Positions 17,944-27,171 of a DNA stretch of 64,000 nt are shown piece after piece (position 1 is the stretch's first letter; every line of letters starts with the position of its first letter). Both the position numbers and the translations under genes were made by a program. The DNA is from Leptospira kemamanensis (GTDB taxonomy: Bacteria; Spirochaetota; Leptospiria; Leptospirales; Leptospiraceae): NCBI RefSeq assembly GCF_004769665.1, contig NZ_RQGG01000032.1, forward strand, positions 186,001 to 250,000, given 5' to 3'. The notes beneath the pieces are model-generated. The model was not told where the DNA came from, searched no databases, and worked only from the letters and a program-made list of their open reading frames with translations.

Positions 17944-20319
17944 ATGAACCAACAAAACTCACTTGAAATCCAAATTTTAAGCGATTTCGAAGACGTTGTG
18001 TTTTCGATTGGTTACCCGAAATTAGAAGTTTTATACACCAGTCCCTCCATCAAAACACTAACGGGTTACGATAGTTCTTATTTTCTCAAAAACAAACAAT
18101 CTTGGCAAAACTTTGTTTTTGACGAAGACCGAAATTTACTCAAACAAACGTTAACCTCACTAAATAAAACACAAAGGTTTCGCCTTAGAGTGAGAATCCT
18201 AACCAAAGAACAAAAAATCAAATACATCGAATGCCATGGAAGGTTAATCCAAAACTCACAGGATGGAGGTTATCGAATTGATGGCACTGTGAGTGACATC
18301 TCTGACCTATTACCTCTCCAAACTTTATTCCAAGATGAATCAATTGACTTCAAACATTTGTTAATCGAAAACAATATGATTTTTAATGGATCTCAAGATT
18401 CCATGTTTTTGATCGAAGTGATGGAGAATGGAGATTTTGTAATCAGGCGAATCAACCACGCTTATGAACGTTCCACTGGAATCACACAAGCAATGATCCA
18501 AGGAAAAACTCCCTTTCAATTTTTAGGAGAAGAAATTGGTTCTGTTGTCGTTAACAATTTCAAAAGGGCGATTGATGCAAAAAAAACGATTTCTTACGAA
18601 GAAAGTTTTGCAATGCCAGCGGGAACCAAAATTTGGATCACAGAACTCACTCCTATCGAAATGGATGGAAGTTTTAAATTCATTGTAGGTTCAAGCAAAG
18701 ATATCACCGAACAAAAATTAGCCGAAAATGCCTTAAAAGAATACAATGAAAGATATTCATTAATTTTAGAAGCAAGTTCGGATGGATGGTTTGATTGGGA
18801 CTTAGTGAATAACACAGTCATCTATTCGAGAAGATGGTGGTTGGAATTTGGAAATGATGATAAACCAGAAAATGTTCCGATTGATTATTGGCAAAGTTTA
18901 ATCCATCCCGATGATGCAACTTGGGTGGGTGAATTTTTAGAAAACATCCTCGCGTCCCAAAGAGAAACCTTTGAATTCACATTCCAAATGAAAAAAAGAA
19001 AAGGCAATTACGCACATGTTTTGTCCAAATGTTACATCCAAAGGGACATTTCTGGAAACAAAATACGAATGTTAGGTTCCAATACCGATTTAACAGAAAC
19101 CAAAAAAATTGAATATACATTGCGACATGCCAAAGAACTAGCAGAAGCTGCTAACATTGCCAAAGGAAATTTTTTAGCAAACATGAGTCACGAAATCCGA
19201 ACTCCATTAAATGGAATCATCGGGTTCACAGAACTTTTACTCAACTCTCCCTTACAAGAAGAACAAAAAGAATATCTTAAAAACATTTCTCTTTCTGGAA
19301 ATAGTTTGTTAGAACTCGTGAATCAAATTTTAGATTTTTCCAAAATTGATTCTGGGAAATTAGTGTTTGAATACGTAAACACAAACCTTAAAGATTTATT
19401 ATTATCCACCATCAATTTATTCCAAGTTTCGGCAGCATCCAAAGGAATTCGGTTGGAACTATTTTTAGATCCCAATTTACCCAACTTTGTTTCTCTTGAT
19501 CCACTTCGAATCCGGCAAATCCTTTCCAACTTAATTGGAAACGCAGTTAAATTCACTCATGAAGGTTCAGTCAAAGTTTCGGTAAAACAATTGGAACAAA
19601 AAGATGGATTGGTTACCATCTCCTTTTCAGTAACGGATACTGGAATTGGAATTGATAAGAAGGTTAGTTCTAAATTGTTTGATAGTTTTTCCCAAGCAGA
19701 TTCATCTATTACTCGTAAGTATGGAGGAACGGGTCTTGGACTTACCATCACAAACGAACTCTTACTCAAAATGAATTCTAAACTAAATATCGAAAGCGAA
19801 TTGGGTGTTGGAAGTTCTTTTAGTTTTCTTTTAACACTCGATGTAAAATCGACTGGAGAAAATATTCCATCTCTATTTGAAGACAAACCAACAGAGTCCA
19901 TCGAATCTAATTTTGTTAAAATCCCAGAATTTCAATTCGATATTTTGATTGTAGAAGATAATGATTTAAATCGAAAACTGTTAGCAAAACTTTTACAAAA
20001 AAAATATCCGAATATCAAACTACGTTATGCAATTGATGGAGTGGAAGCATTGGCACAATTCCAAACCAAAAAACCTGACATGATTATTATGGATTTGCAA
20101 ATGCCGATTATGGATGGTTATACGGCAACAATGGAAATTAGAAAGTTGGAAGCAAATTTAAAGAAAAAAACACCAATTATTGCATTAACAGCTGGTGCTT
20201 TTTATTCAGTAAAAGATTCGGCTTTGGAATCGGGAATGGATGATTTTTTAACCAAACCGATTTCCGCCACCTATCTTTATTCTACAGTTGAAAAATGGTT
20301 ATCTTCAAGCCGCATGTAA
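17944..20319 (+). CDS. Cytoplasmic hybrid sensor histidine kinase, multi-PAS with receiver domain
   Basis: A 791-residue kinase without membrane helices. Three PAS/PAC units lie at about residues 10-130, 140-260 and 265-390; the third is PAS_3-like (DWDLVNNTVIYSRRWW, YWQSLIHPDD). HisKA follows with phosphoacceptor His416 in NMSHEIRTPLNG, then HATPase_c with NLIGNAVKFT, DTGIGI and GGTGLGL. The C-terminal receiver has phosphoacceptor Asp717 in MIIMDLQMP. Cytosolic PAS input suggests redox, light or small-molecule sensing, but no cofactor residue can be assigned. The adjacent genes include no output regulator. The 3' end overlaps ahpF by 15 bp, convergently. Confidence 0.92.
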   Translation: MNQQNSLEIQILSDFEDVVFSIGYPKLEVLYTSPSIKTLTGYDSSYFLKNKQSWQNFVFDEDRNLLKQTLTSLNKTQRFRLRVRILTKEQKIKYIECHGRLIQNSQDGGYRIDGTVSDISDLLPLQTLFQDESIDFKHLLIENNMIFNGSQDSMFLIEVMENGDFVIRRINHAYERSTGITQAMIQGKTPFQFLGEEIGSVVVNNFKRAIDAKKTISYEESFAMPAGTKIWITELTPIEMDGSFKFIVGSSKDITEQKLAENALKEYNERYSLILEASSDGWFDWDLVNNTVIYSRRWWLEFGNDDKPENVPIDYWQSLIHPDDATWVGEFLENILASQRETFEFTFQMKKRKGNYAHVLSKCYIQRDISGNKIRMLGSNTDLTETKKIEYTLRHAKELAEAANIAKGNFLANMSHEIRTPLNGIIGFTELLLNSPLQEEQKEYLKNISLSGNSLLELVNQILDFSKIDSGKLVFEYVNTNLKDLLLSTINLFQVSAASKGIRLELFLDPNLPNFVSLDPLRIRQILSNLIGNAVKFTHEGSVKVSVKQLEQKDGLVTISFSVTDTGIGIDKKVSSKLFDSFSQADSSITRKYGGTGLGLTITNELLLKMNSKLNIESELGVGSSFSFLLTLDVKSTGENIPSLFEDKPTESIESNFVKIPEFQFDILIVEDNDLNRKLLAKLLQKKYPNIKLRYAIDGVEALAQFQTKKPDMIIMDLQMPIMDGYTATMEIRKLEANLKKKTPIIALTAGAFYSVKDSALESGMDDFLTKPISATYLYSTVEKWLSSSRM

Positions 20320-21864
20320 AAGGTATTCAAACGCACTGATTGCTGCCTTGGCACCTTCACCCATGGCAATGATGATTTGTTTATAAGGTGTGTTTGTCAC
20401 ATCCCCACAAGCAAAAATTCCATCAACATTGGTTTTACATTTTTCATCGACTAAAATTTCCCCAAATCGATTGGTTGCCACCAAATCTTTCACAAAACTA
20501 CTGTTTGGTACAAGTCCAATCTGAACAAACACTCCATCCAACGGAATGGTTGCCGTTGTTTCTGTAGAACGATCTTTGTAAGTAAGACCCGTGACTTTAT
20601 CATCCCCGGTTTGGATTTCAGTAGTTTGGGCTTTTACCAATGTTTTGATATTGGGAGAATTTGCCACTTTATCGAGCAATACTTTGTCGGCATTTAACTT
20701 ATCACCAAACTCAACCAAGGTGACAGATTTTACGATCCCACTTAAGTCTAACGCTGCTTCCACACCGGAGTTTCCACCACCGATGACAGCTACATCTTTA
20801 TCTTTAAAGAATGGTCCATCACAATGTGGGCAATAGGCTACCCCTTTCCCTACAAATTCTTTTTCGCCAGGGACATTGAGTTCTCTCCATTTGGCTCCTG
20901 TGGAAAGAATCACAGTTTTCGAATGAATTTTTTCACCCGTGTTTAAGTGGATTACTTTTGTTTGTCCCGGTTCAATTTTTTGCACACGCACATTTTCTTT
21001 CTTTTTGATTTGGTTTTTTTCCAATTGGTCAGCTAAGACGTGAGTTAACTCAGGACCAGTTGTATACGGAACAGAAATGATATTCTCAATTCCTAATGTG
21101 TCCTTTACTTGACCACCCAATCTATCTGCAATCACAAGAGTTTTTAAACCCTTTCTGGCAGAGTAAACAGCAGCTGTAACCCCAGAAGGTCCTCCACCAA
21201 TTACGGTGACATCATAAACATCTGTTGGATCTACGATTTCGTCTTTTAGTTCTTCTGTCATCGGGAGCGAATACAATTCCAAAAGTTTATCAAAGATCAC
21301 AGATGCTTCTGCTTTCCCACTTAAAAAACGTTCCCCATTTAGATAAACAGCAGGGACACCTTGGATGTTTTTTTCTTTCACGAGTTCTGGATACATCGCA
21401 CCATCAATCATATTGTGGGAGATAGATGGATTCACCAATGCAAAACTATTCAAGGTTTGGACTACTTCTGGACAGTTGTGACAATCCAAAGAGATAAATG
21501 TTTCAAATTGGAATTTTCCGTTTAACTTCGATACAGCGGATAAAATTCCTTCTTCTAATTTGATTGGGTTTCCACCCGATTGTAAAATTGCTAGGATAAA
21601 AGATGTAAACTCATGTCCCATCGGAATCCCCGAGAAATGAATTCCTGTAGGTTTGTCGTTGGATTCAATGGAAAATCGGAGTCCATCAGATAAATCATTT
21701 GAGGATTCAACTTTGATGAGTGAACTCAAAGACTCGATATCTTTTAAAAAGTTTACAAGTTCTTCTCTTTTCTCATGTTCACCGGAATACAATCGAATGG
21801 TGATTGGATTTTTGATTCTCTCGAAATATTGTTTTACTTGTTCTTTAGTTGATTCATCTAACAT
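20305..21864 (-). CDS. ahpF: Alkyl hydroperoxide reductase subunit F
   Basis: The 519-residue NADH:peroxiredoxin oxidoreductase recycles AhpC. The N-terminal double-thioredoxin domain has C128-H-N-C131. The thioredoxin-reductase-like flavoprotein has FAD and NAD(P) motifs ([24 protein letters not shown]) and redox-active C345-P-H-C348; these positions match the well-studied enterobacterial AhpF. The start is supported by AGGAGGAA just upstream. It lies 45 bp after ahpC, with a strong hairpin in the gap, and completes an oxyR-ahpC-ahpF cluster. Confidence 0.96.
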   Translation of the reverse strand: MLDESTKEQVKQYFERIKNPITIRLYSGEHEKREELVNFLKDIESLSSLIKVESSNDLSDGLRFSIESNDKPTGIHFSGIPMGHEFTSFILAILQSGGNPIKLEEGILSAVSKLNGKFQFETFISLDCHNCPEVVQTLNSFALVNPSISHNMIDGAMYPELVKEKNIQGVPAVYLNGERFLSGKAEASVIFDKLLELYSLPMTEELKDEIVDPTDVYDVTVIGGGPSGVTAAVYSARKGLKTLVIADRLGGQVKDTLGIENIISVPYTTGPELTHVLADQLEKNQIKKKENVRVQKIEPGQTKVIHLNTGEKIHSKTVILSTGAKWRELNVPGEKEFVGKGVAYCPHCDGPFFKDKDVAVIGGGNSGVEAALDLSGIVKSVTLVEFGDKLNADKVLLDKVANSPNIKTLVKAQTTEIQTGDDKVTGLTYKDRSTETTATIPLDGVFVQIGLVPNSSFVKDLVATNRFGEILVDEKCKTNVDGIFACGDVTNTPYKQIIIAMGEGAKAAISAFEYLLHAA

Positions 21865-21880
21865 AACTTCCTCCTGATTT

Positions 21881-21901
21881 TAGGCGGGCAATGCCCGCCT
21901 A
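21881..21901. promoter_or_regulatory. GC-rich hairpin in the ahpC-ahpF gap
   Basis: A 9-bp stem (TAGGCGGGC / GCCCGCCTA) with a 3-base loop lies just after the ahpC stop. Leftward, the direction of ahpCF, it is followed by A-rich sequence rather than a U-tract, so it is more likely an mRNA stabiliser or processing element setting ahpC above ahpF. Rightward it is followed by AATTTTGTTT and could terminate antisense transcripts. Confidence 0.55.
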
Positions 21902-21908
21902 ATTTTGT

Positions 21909-22472
21909 TTAGATTTTTCCTACCAAGTCAAGACCAGGTTTCAATGTTGAATTACCTGGTTTCCACTTCGCAGGGCATACTTCTCCGTCGTTATTGGCAA
22001 CGTACTGAGCAGCTTGCACTTTTCTGACTAACTCTTCTGCAGATCGACCGATTCCAAGATCATGGATTTCAGCAGTTTTGATCACACCTTCTGGGTTCAC
22101 AACAAATGTACCTCGAAGTGCTTGCCCATCTTCTTCAATCATCACTCCGAATCCTCTTGTGATTTTACCAGAGGCATCTCCAAGCATTGGGAATTTGATT
22201 TTTTTGATAGTGTCACTTGCTTCATGCCAAGCTTTGTGAACAAAATGAGTGTCAGTAGAAACGGAATACACTTCTACTCCCATCTTTTGTAATTCTTCGT
22301 AATGATCTGCAACGTCCCCAAGTTCTGTAGGGCAAACAAAGGTAAAGTCAGCAGGGTAAAAAACAAAAACAGACCACTTTCCGAGAACGTCTTTTTTGCT
22401 GATTTTTTTAAAAGCACCGTTGTGGAAAGCTTCTGTAGTGAAGTCTGGAATTTGTGTGTTGATATTGGACAT
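21909..22472 (-). CDS. ahpC: Alkyl hydroperoxide reductase subunit C (2-Cys peroxiredoxin)
   Basis: A 187-residue typical 2-Cys peroxiredoxin that reduces H2O2 and organic hydroperoxides. Peroxidatic Cys47 is in YPADFTFVCPTE and resolving Cys166 in DGEVCPAKW; both are at the positions expected for AhpC. A GGAGGATA site precedes the ATG. It has its own strong promoter at 22501-22529, preceded by a 16-bp-period direct repeat. AhpF follows in the same transcript direction. Confidence 0.97.
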   Translation of the reverse strand: MSNINTQIPDFTTEAFHNGAFKKISKKDVLGKWSVFVFYPADFTFVCPTELGDVADHYEELQKMGVEVYSVSTDTHFVHKAWHEASDTIKKIKFPMLGDASGKITRGFGVMIEEDGQALRGTFVVNPEGVIKTAEIHDLGIGRSAEELVRKVQAAQYVANNDGEVCPAKWKPGNSTLKPGLDLVGKI

Positions 22473-22500
22473 TGAATATCCTCCTTTTCTTGTTAAGAAG

Positions 22501-22567
22501 AATATAGCCCATTTTGAATCATTTGTAAAATAAATGTTATAAATGCTATGATTTATAAAAGCTATGA
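22501..22567 (-). promoter_or_regulatory. ahpC promoter with tandem activator-type repeats
   Basis: Leftward, TTTACA (22524-22529) and TATATT (22501-22506) are separated by 17 bp, a strong sigma-70 promoter for ahpC. Immediately upstream lie two 15-bp direct repeats (22537-22551 and 22553-22567) differing at one base and spaced 16 bp start to start; each contains ATAG on the ahpC strand. The placement just upstream of the -35 box suits a LysR-type activator, with the adjacent OxyR-like protein as candidate. Confidence 0.65.
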
Positions 22568-22582
22568 GACAGGTTTTTAGAA

Positions 22583-23500
22583 TTAATCCTGAGCGATTGA
22601 TACACCGATTACTTTGAATTTCTCCTTTTTGTGGTATTCTTTGGGAATCACAGATAAAATTAAGTTTGTGAGTTTGATTAGGATTTTTGTTTTATAAAAT
22701 CCTTTTTTGTAAACCAAACTGATTTCTCTGGCAGGTTCTGGGGATTGGAAGGGAACTATGCGATCTGATACTTTATCCACTGCAAGTTTGGGAAGTAAAG
22801 TGACTCCAATTCCCATGTCTACCATTCGTTTTAAAGTTTCTACACTTCCACTTTCAATTTTTGCCAAGGAATTTCGGTTACAAATTTTTAAAGATTGGTG
22901 GCGAAAACAATGTTCTTCACCTAGTACAAGTAAGGGATACTTTTCAATATGTTTCATCGAAACAGATGCCGATTTCTCTTTTGCATCTTTTGGATAATAA
23001 ACAACAAATGGTTCGTAGTATAACTGATGTTCAGTGATATTTGGAATTTTGAGTGGAGTGGCAAGGATTCCTAAATCAATTTCTTCCGATTCCAGTTTTT
23101 CGATGATGGTAAGTGTTGGCAATTCAGAGATTCTAAAATTGACTTTTGGAAATTCGGTTTGTAATTTTTTGTAAATGGAAGGAATTAAATAATTACTAAC
23201 AGTTGGAATGATACCTAATGAAATATTTCCAGCAGGTTCGTCTTTCCATTGCCCTGCGATTTCGAATAATTTATCTGCTTCCTTCAAGGTAGACTTTGCT
23301 TGTTCTACCACCTCTTTCCCTAATTTTGTGGTGATGATTGGATTTTTTTTACGATCAAATAAATCAAATCCTAACTCTTGTTCCACTTTTTGGATTTGTA
23401 AACTCAAAGTTGGCTGAGCGACTAAGCAATGTTCGGCGGCCTTGGCAAAACTCTTAAATTGATCGAGTGCAACGATATATCGTAGCTGCGTAATTGTCAT
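22583..23500 (-). CDS. oxyR: LysR-type peroxide sensor, OxyR-like
   Basis: A 305-residue LysR regulator with an N-terminal winged helix (LRYIVALDQFKSFAKAAEHCLVAQPTLS, split over residues 6-33) and a periplasmic-binding-like effector domain. Two cysteines, C198 and C207 in EEHCFRHQSLKIC, have the spacing and position of the redox-active pair of enterobacterial OxyR (C199/C208). Together with its location upstream of ahpCF, this supports peroxide sensing. A third Cys (25) lies in the DNA-binding domain. The start is preceded by AAGGAAAA. Confidence 0.9.
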   Translation of the reverse strand: MTITQLRYIVALDQFKSFAKAAEHCLVAQPTLSLQIQKVEQELGFDLFDRKKNPIITTKLGKEVVEQAKSTLKEADKLFEIAGQWKDEPAGNISLGIIPTVSNYLIPSIYKKLQTEFPKVNFRISELPTLTIIEKLESEEIDLGILATPLKIPNITEHQLYYEPFVVYYPKDAKEKSASVSMKHIEKYPLLVLGEEHCFRHQSLKICNRNSLAKIESGSVETLKRMVDMGIGVTLLPKLAVDKVSDRIVPFQSPEPAREISLVYKKGFYKTKILIKLTNLILSVIPKEYHKKEKFKVIGVSIAQD

Positions 23501-23589
23501 TATTTTTCCTTAAAAAATAGAACTAAGACCGTGCCATTCTGAAAATCAACTTGCGTTCTCTTCAGACTGCACTATTTTAGCGGATAGCG

Positions 23590-25515
23590 ATGAGAATTCT
23601 CTCATTTTTTTCCCTAATTTTCTTCCCTACGTTCGTTCCACTCGTAGCAGAACCAATATGGATCAGTGGCGAATCCACAACTTCGATCTCAGAAAATTGG
23701 ACTTTCACTTCGAATGGAGTCACAAAACCCATCCAAGTAGGCAAAGGCCTTTCTTCGCAAGGGTATCTTCCACCCATCCATGGATTTTATGAAACAGAGT
23801 TTTATTACAAACCAAGCCAAAAACCAATTGGTATCTATTTAGACCGAGTCCAAGAAGTGGATTTCTTGGTTGTGAATGGAGTCACACTTGGACAGACGGG
23901 AAAAATCACAAAAGAGGGAAATTATTTACCAAACTGGTATTACAAACGCCTATATTACATTCCTCATCATGTATTAAAAGCAAATGAGGCCAACCAACTT
24001 AAAATCGAAGTCCATTTTCGAAACCAAACATTCCAAGGTGGAATTTTTCGTCGTGTTCCAGTCCTTGGCAATTATGACAAACTACAAGAATTCATTTTAA
24101 TCGAAGATGGTCGTGATTTTTGTTTTATCATGTTATTTTTTGGAATTGGTGCTTACCAAATTTTTTCCATTGTTTTAAAACGTCAGGCCAAATCGAATTT
24201 TTATCTTTTGTTATCCACTTTAGTATTTGTGATGTGGAGACTTCCACTTTTAAACATCAGTTACACTTATACCGATTTTTCCTTTTTCTTTTGGTTAAAA
24301 TTGTTTTTTACGGCTCAAACAATTTTACCAGTTTCCATTTTTTTATTCAGTTACTCCCTATTCCAACACAAACTGTATTTAAAAGAAAGGTATTTGGTTT
24401 TCTTTTTATTATCCATTGCTTTCTTACAAACTTGGAATATCGAACTTCCTACCAGAATTTTATTATTAAGAATTTGGGAATTTTCATTATTACTCGTTGT
24501 ATTTTTCATCTTAAGGGCTGTGATTCGAGCAGCAAAAGCTAAACGTTCAGAAGCTTATTTTTTATCCTTTGGTTTTCTTTGTATCTGTATTGGTGCTACG
24601 TTTGATATCATCATCGATGTCACTACAGGTAAAAATATTTATCTAACGCAATATGGATTTTTGGTTTTGATGATTTTGTCTGGTGTTGCGATTTCCTATC
24701 GAAATGCAAAAAACGAAAGTGAATTGTCCATTTTAACAAAAGACCTAGAAACACGCGTTAGAGAAAGAACCATCGAATTACGAGCAAAAAACCAAGACTT
24801 AGAACAAGATTTATTTTTTGCATCCCAACTCCAAAGTTATTTATTACCGAAAAACCACCCTCATACGAAAGGAATTCGACTTCACACCACTTATTTGCCA
24901 ATGCGACAAGTGGGAGGTGATTTATACGATTGGGTAGAGTTAGATGAAAATAGGTTGATTTTACTCATTGCGGATGTGGCAGGCCATGGAGTTCCCGCTG
25001 CTTTTGTGTCTTCCATGGTAAAAGTACAATTTCGAGAATCTACAAAATCCATTCATTCTCCAAAATTGATTTTAGAACATATGAACCAGGCTCTTACTTC
25101 TTTGGTTAGTAAATATTTTATCACCGCCTGTTGTGCATTAATCGACACAAAAGAAAATACAATTTTGTTTTCAACTGCCGGGCATCCGAACCCCATTTTG
25201 TTCAATAAGATACAAAATAAATTTGAATTTATGAATATGAAAGGACCCATCATTGGTTGGCGTGAAAGTTTTGCTTTCAGCGAATGGAAACACGATATCC
25301 AAAAAGGAGATCGTTATTTCTTTTTTACAGATGGGGTTACTGAAGCCCGGGCAGAAAATAAATTATTTGGGGAAGGCAAAATTCTTGATTTATTAGAGAA
25401 AGGTAAAGACAAAGACATCAAAACCTTGTCCCAAGAAATTGTAGTCCAAATCACTAAGTATTCAGACGCAGAACTCAAGGACGATGTCACATTTTTCTTT
25501 GTCGATATTTTATAA
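23590..25515 (+). CDS. 7TMR-DISM receptor with SpoIIE/PP2C phosphatase output
   Basis: The 641-residue protein has a signal peptide (to about residue 20) and an extracellular DISM-type sensory domain (jelly-roll, residues 25-170). Seven transmembrane helices follow (about 180-385), then a coiled coil (LTKDLETRVRERTIEL, 390-420) and a C-terminal SpoIIE PP2C domain. Phosphatase metal motifs are visible: GGDLYDW, IADVAGHG, FFTDGVTEA and DDVTFFF. It probably dephosphorylates a STAS-domain antagonist in response to an external ligand; no STAS gene is adjacent. The next gene, a LytTR regulator, begins 10 bases after its stop and is likely cotranscribed. Confidence 0.9.
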   Translation: MRILSFFSLIFFPTFVPLVAEPIWISGESTTSISENWTFTSNGVTKPIQVGKGLSSQGYLPPIHGFYETEFYYKPSQKPIGIYLDRVQEVDFLVVNGVTLGQTGKITKEGNYLPNWYYKRLYYIPHHVLKANEANQLKIEVHFRNQTFQGGIFRRVPVLGNYDKLQEFILIEDGRDFCFIMLFFGIGAYQIFSIVLKRQAKSNFYLLLSTLVFVMWRLPLLNISYTYTDFSFFFWLKLFFTAQTILPVSIFLFSYSLFQHKLYLKERYLVFFLLSIAFLQTWNIELPTRILLLRIWEFSLLLVVFFILRAVIRAAKAKRSEAYFLSFGFLCICIGATFDIIIDVTTGKNIYLTQYGFLVLMILSGVAISYRNAKNESELSILTKDLETRVRERTIELRAKNQDLEQDLFFASQLQSYLLPKNHPHTKGIRLHTTYLPMRQVGGDLYDWVELDENRLILLIADVAGHGVPAAFVSSMVKVQFRESTKSIHSPKLILEHMNQALTSLVSKYFITACCALIDTKENTILFSTAGHPNPILFNKIQNKFEFMNMKGPIIGWRESFAFSEWKHDIQKGDRYFFFTDGVTEARAENKLFGEGKILDLLEKGKDKDIKTLSQEIVVQITKYSDAELKDDVTFFFVDIL

Positions 25516-25524
25516 ATTTTATCA

Positions 25525-26262
25525 ATGGAATCTCCATCATATTCAGTTTTAATCATAGAAGATGAATATCCCGCAAGGATGCTCATGATGGACTATGTGA
25601 TGAATTGCCCCGAACTAAAGCTAGCTGGGATTGCGGAAAGTGGAGACAAAGCCAATGCCCTTTTGTCAGAGAAAACATTTGATATTGTATTTATGGACAT
25701 CAACTTGCCCGTTATCAATGGGATGGACATTTTAAGAACTCATCATACCAAATCTTCTTTTTTTATCATCACAACCGCTTACAGTGAACATGCGGTAGAA
25801 GCATTTGATTTAGATGCCACTGACTATTTACTAAAACCTTTTTCCTTTGAACGATTTAAAAAATCGGTAGAAAAAGCACTCCGTTTTCACCAAGAAGTCA
25901 AACCAACACAAACTTCTGGTTCAGACACAGAAATTCATTTGAAAATCCAGTCTGATTCTGCTGTGTTTCTCATTCCCTATCCAGACATCCAATTTATTTC
26001 TGCGAATAACAAAAGTTGCGTGATTCACACTACCCAAAAAGATTACGAAACCCCAAAATTACTGAAAGAAATCGAAGAAAAACTGCCTTCAGGGCAATTC
26101 ATCCGCATTCACAAAGGATTCATCATTAACTTAAGTTATGTGGCAAGTATGCGTTATGACAAAGGTGGTTCCTACACCATCCAACTCAAAAACGAAGACG
26201 AAACCACTTTGCCCGTTGGAAGATCTTACGCACAAGCCCTTCGAGAGGCTCTAAAACTCTAA
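25525..26262 (+). CDS. LytTR-family response regulator (LytR/AlgR type)
   Basis: A 245-residue protein with a receiver domain (residues 5-120; acidic pair E12-D13, phosphoacceptor Asp58 in IVFMDINLP, switch residues T and K in ITTAYS and LLKPFSF). A C-terminal LytTR DNA-binding domain (about 145-243) ends with IHKGFIINLSYV and a TLPVGRSYAQAL helix. Such regulators bind pairs of about 9-bp direct repeats one period of about 21 bp apart, and a candidate pair lies just downstream at 26278-26314. The matching LytS-type kinase is probably the one ending at 34087, at the far end of the TonB operon. Confidence 0.92.
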   Translation: MESPSYSVLIIEDEYPARMLMMDYVMNCPELKLAGIAESGDKANALLSEKTFDIVFMDINLPVINGMDILRTHHTKSSFFIITTAYSEHAVEAFDLDATDYLLKPFSFERFKKSVEKALRFHQEVKPTQTSGSDTEIHLKIQSDSAVFLIPYPDIQFISANNKSCVIHTTQKDYETPKLLKEIEEKLPSGQFIRIHKGFIINLSYVASMRYDKGGSYTIQLKNEDETTLPVGRSYAQALREALKL

Positions 26263-26277
26263 TTTTTCTATTCACTC

Positions 26278-26314
26278 CCGAATGAGTAGCGTTCATTCCG
26301 AATGAAGTAGTGAA
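26278..26314. promoter_or_regulatory. Repeat cluster upstream of the TonB operon, candidate LytTR binding site
   Basis: CGAATGA-GTAG occurs twice as a direct repeat (from 26279 and 26299, period 20), and TTCATTC-c-GAATGAA (26292-26306) is a perfect palindrome. It lies 16 bases after the LytTR gene stop and about 70 bases before the first lipoprotein gene. Direct repeats about two helical turns apart are the usual LytTR target geometry; binding is inferred. It may also form a hairpin in RNA. Confidence 0.45.
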
Positions 26315-26385
26315 CGAGAAAATCTCAGAATATTCCATTGACTCTGACCCTCTAAATAAGAAACAGAGAGGACGGAGTTTTTTTT

Positions 26386-26760
26386 GTGAAAAAATTTATT
26401 GTTTTAATACTAACATTCGTAACATACCTGTTTGTTTCCAATTGTGCTTCCTCCTCAGTGGGACTTGCGACAAGTAACAAACCTATCCCTAACACTCCTT
26501 ACGAAACCATCAAAACCGTAGACAAAACCTTTTCCTGGTATGCATTAGATATCGTGATTTTCGGAATCCATATGACAGAACCACCTGTTGCTGATTTATA
26601 CGAAAGAATCATGGAAGAAGAATCAGGAGATGCTCTTGTGAACATCCGATATTGGAATGAAAAAGCAGTGTTTGGCCCTATCACTCGATATCGTTTTAAT
26701 TTGAAAGCAGACTTAGTGAAATTTCCCAATTCTCAAACACAAACCAAATCCAAAAGGTAA
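26386..26760 (+). CDS. Small hypothetical lipoprotein, paralogue of the next gene
   Basis: It starts at a GTG and has a lipoprotein signal peptide with lipobox VSNC (Cys20), giving a mature protein of about 105 residues. The core, ADLYERIMEEESGDALVNIRYW followed by TRYRFNLKADLVKF, resembles in layout the next lipoprotein (ELAMSQILEKYPTGKTLINIKI then NVTADVV), so the two are diverged paralogues. The pattern (helix, GDALxN, final strand) recalls small envelope proteins of the YbjQ/TRL type, but I do not assign a family. It is first in the run of genes leading to a TonB receptor. Confidence 0.7.
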   Translation: MKKFIVLILTFVTYLFVSNCASSSVGLATSNKPIPNTPYETIKTVDKTFSWYALDIVIFGIHMTEPPVADLYERIMEEESGDALVNIRYWNEKAVFGPITRYRFNLKADLVKFPNSQTQTKSKR

Positions 26761-26772
26761 TTTGAATCCAAG

Positions 26773-27171
26773 ATGAAGTATTTTCAACGAATCAGTTTTC
26801 TTTGGCTACCGATCCTCTTGATTGGTTTAATCAATTGTATTGGTTCCCGTGTTCCCAAAGAAATTCATTTATTTGATTCTGCAACGGTTGTTCGATCAAC
26901 AGAATTCAAAGTGATTGGAAAAGGAACAGGCCAAGATTCTGCGTTTTATCTACTTGGAATGTTTCCCGTCACTAAAGCACCAAACGTAGAGTTGGCGATG
27001 AGTCAAATTTTAGAAAAATATCCTACGGGAAAAACTTTGATCAATATCAAAATCCAAAGAGAAGACAAAGCCTATTTTCCTCTCGGTCTCGTCTCTGTCG
27101 TGAATGTAACAGCAGATGTTGTAGGGGAAGCAGAACAAAGTCCTCAACCAACAACAAAGGAAAAGAAATGA
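26773..27171 (+). CDS. Small hypothetical lipoprotein
   Basis: A 132-residue lipoprotein with lipobox LINC (Cys22) after a hydrophobic signal. The body contains two strand-rich halves around ELAMSQILEKYPTGKTLINIKI, matching the preceding lipoprotein in layout. It ends in a polar tail of Glu, Gln, Pro and Thr. It lies 12 bp after the preceding gene and overlaps the next start by 4 bp (ATGA, 27168-27171), so cotranscription is near certain. Its function is unknown; a role as envelope accessory to the TonB receptor is inferred from context only. Confidence 0.7.
   Translation: MKYFQRISFLWLPILLIGLINCIGSRVPKEIHLFDSATVVRSTEFKVIGKGTGQDSAFYLLGMFPVTKAPNVELAMSQILEKYPTGKTLINIKIQREDKAYFPLGLVSVVNVTADVVGEAEQSPQPTTKEKK

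Noticed and set aside
21881..21901. Hairpin after ahpC as a normal terminator of ahpC
   Set aside because: In the direction of ahpC it lacks a U-tract and is followed by the ahpF ribosome-binding site, so a stabiliser or processing role is more likely.
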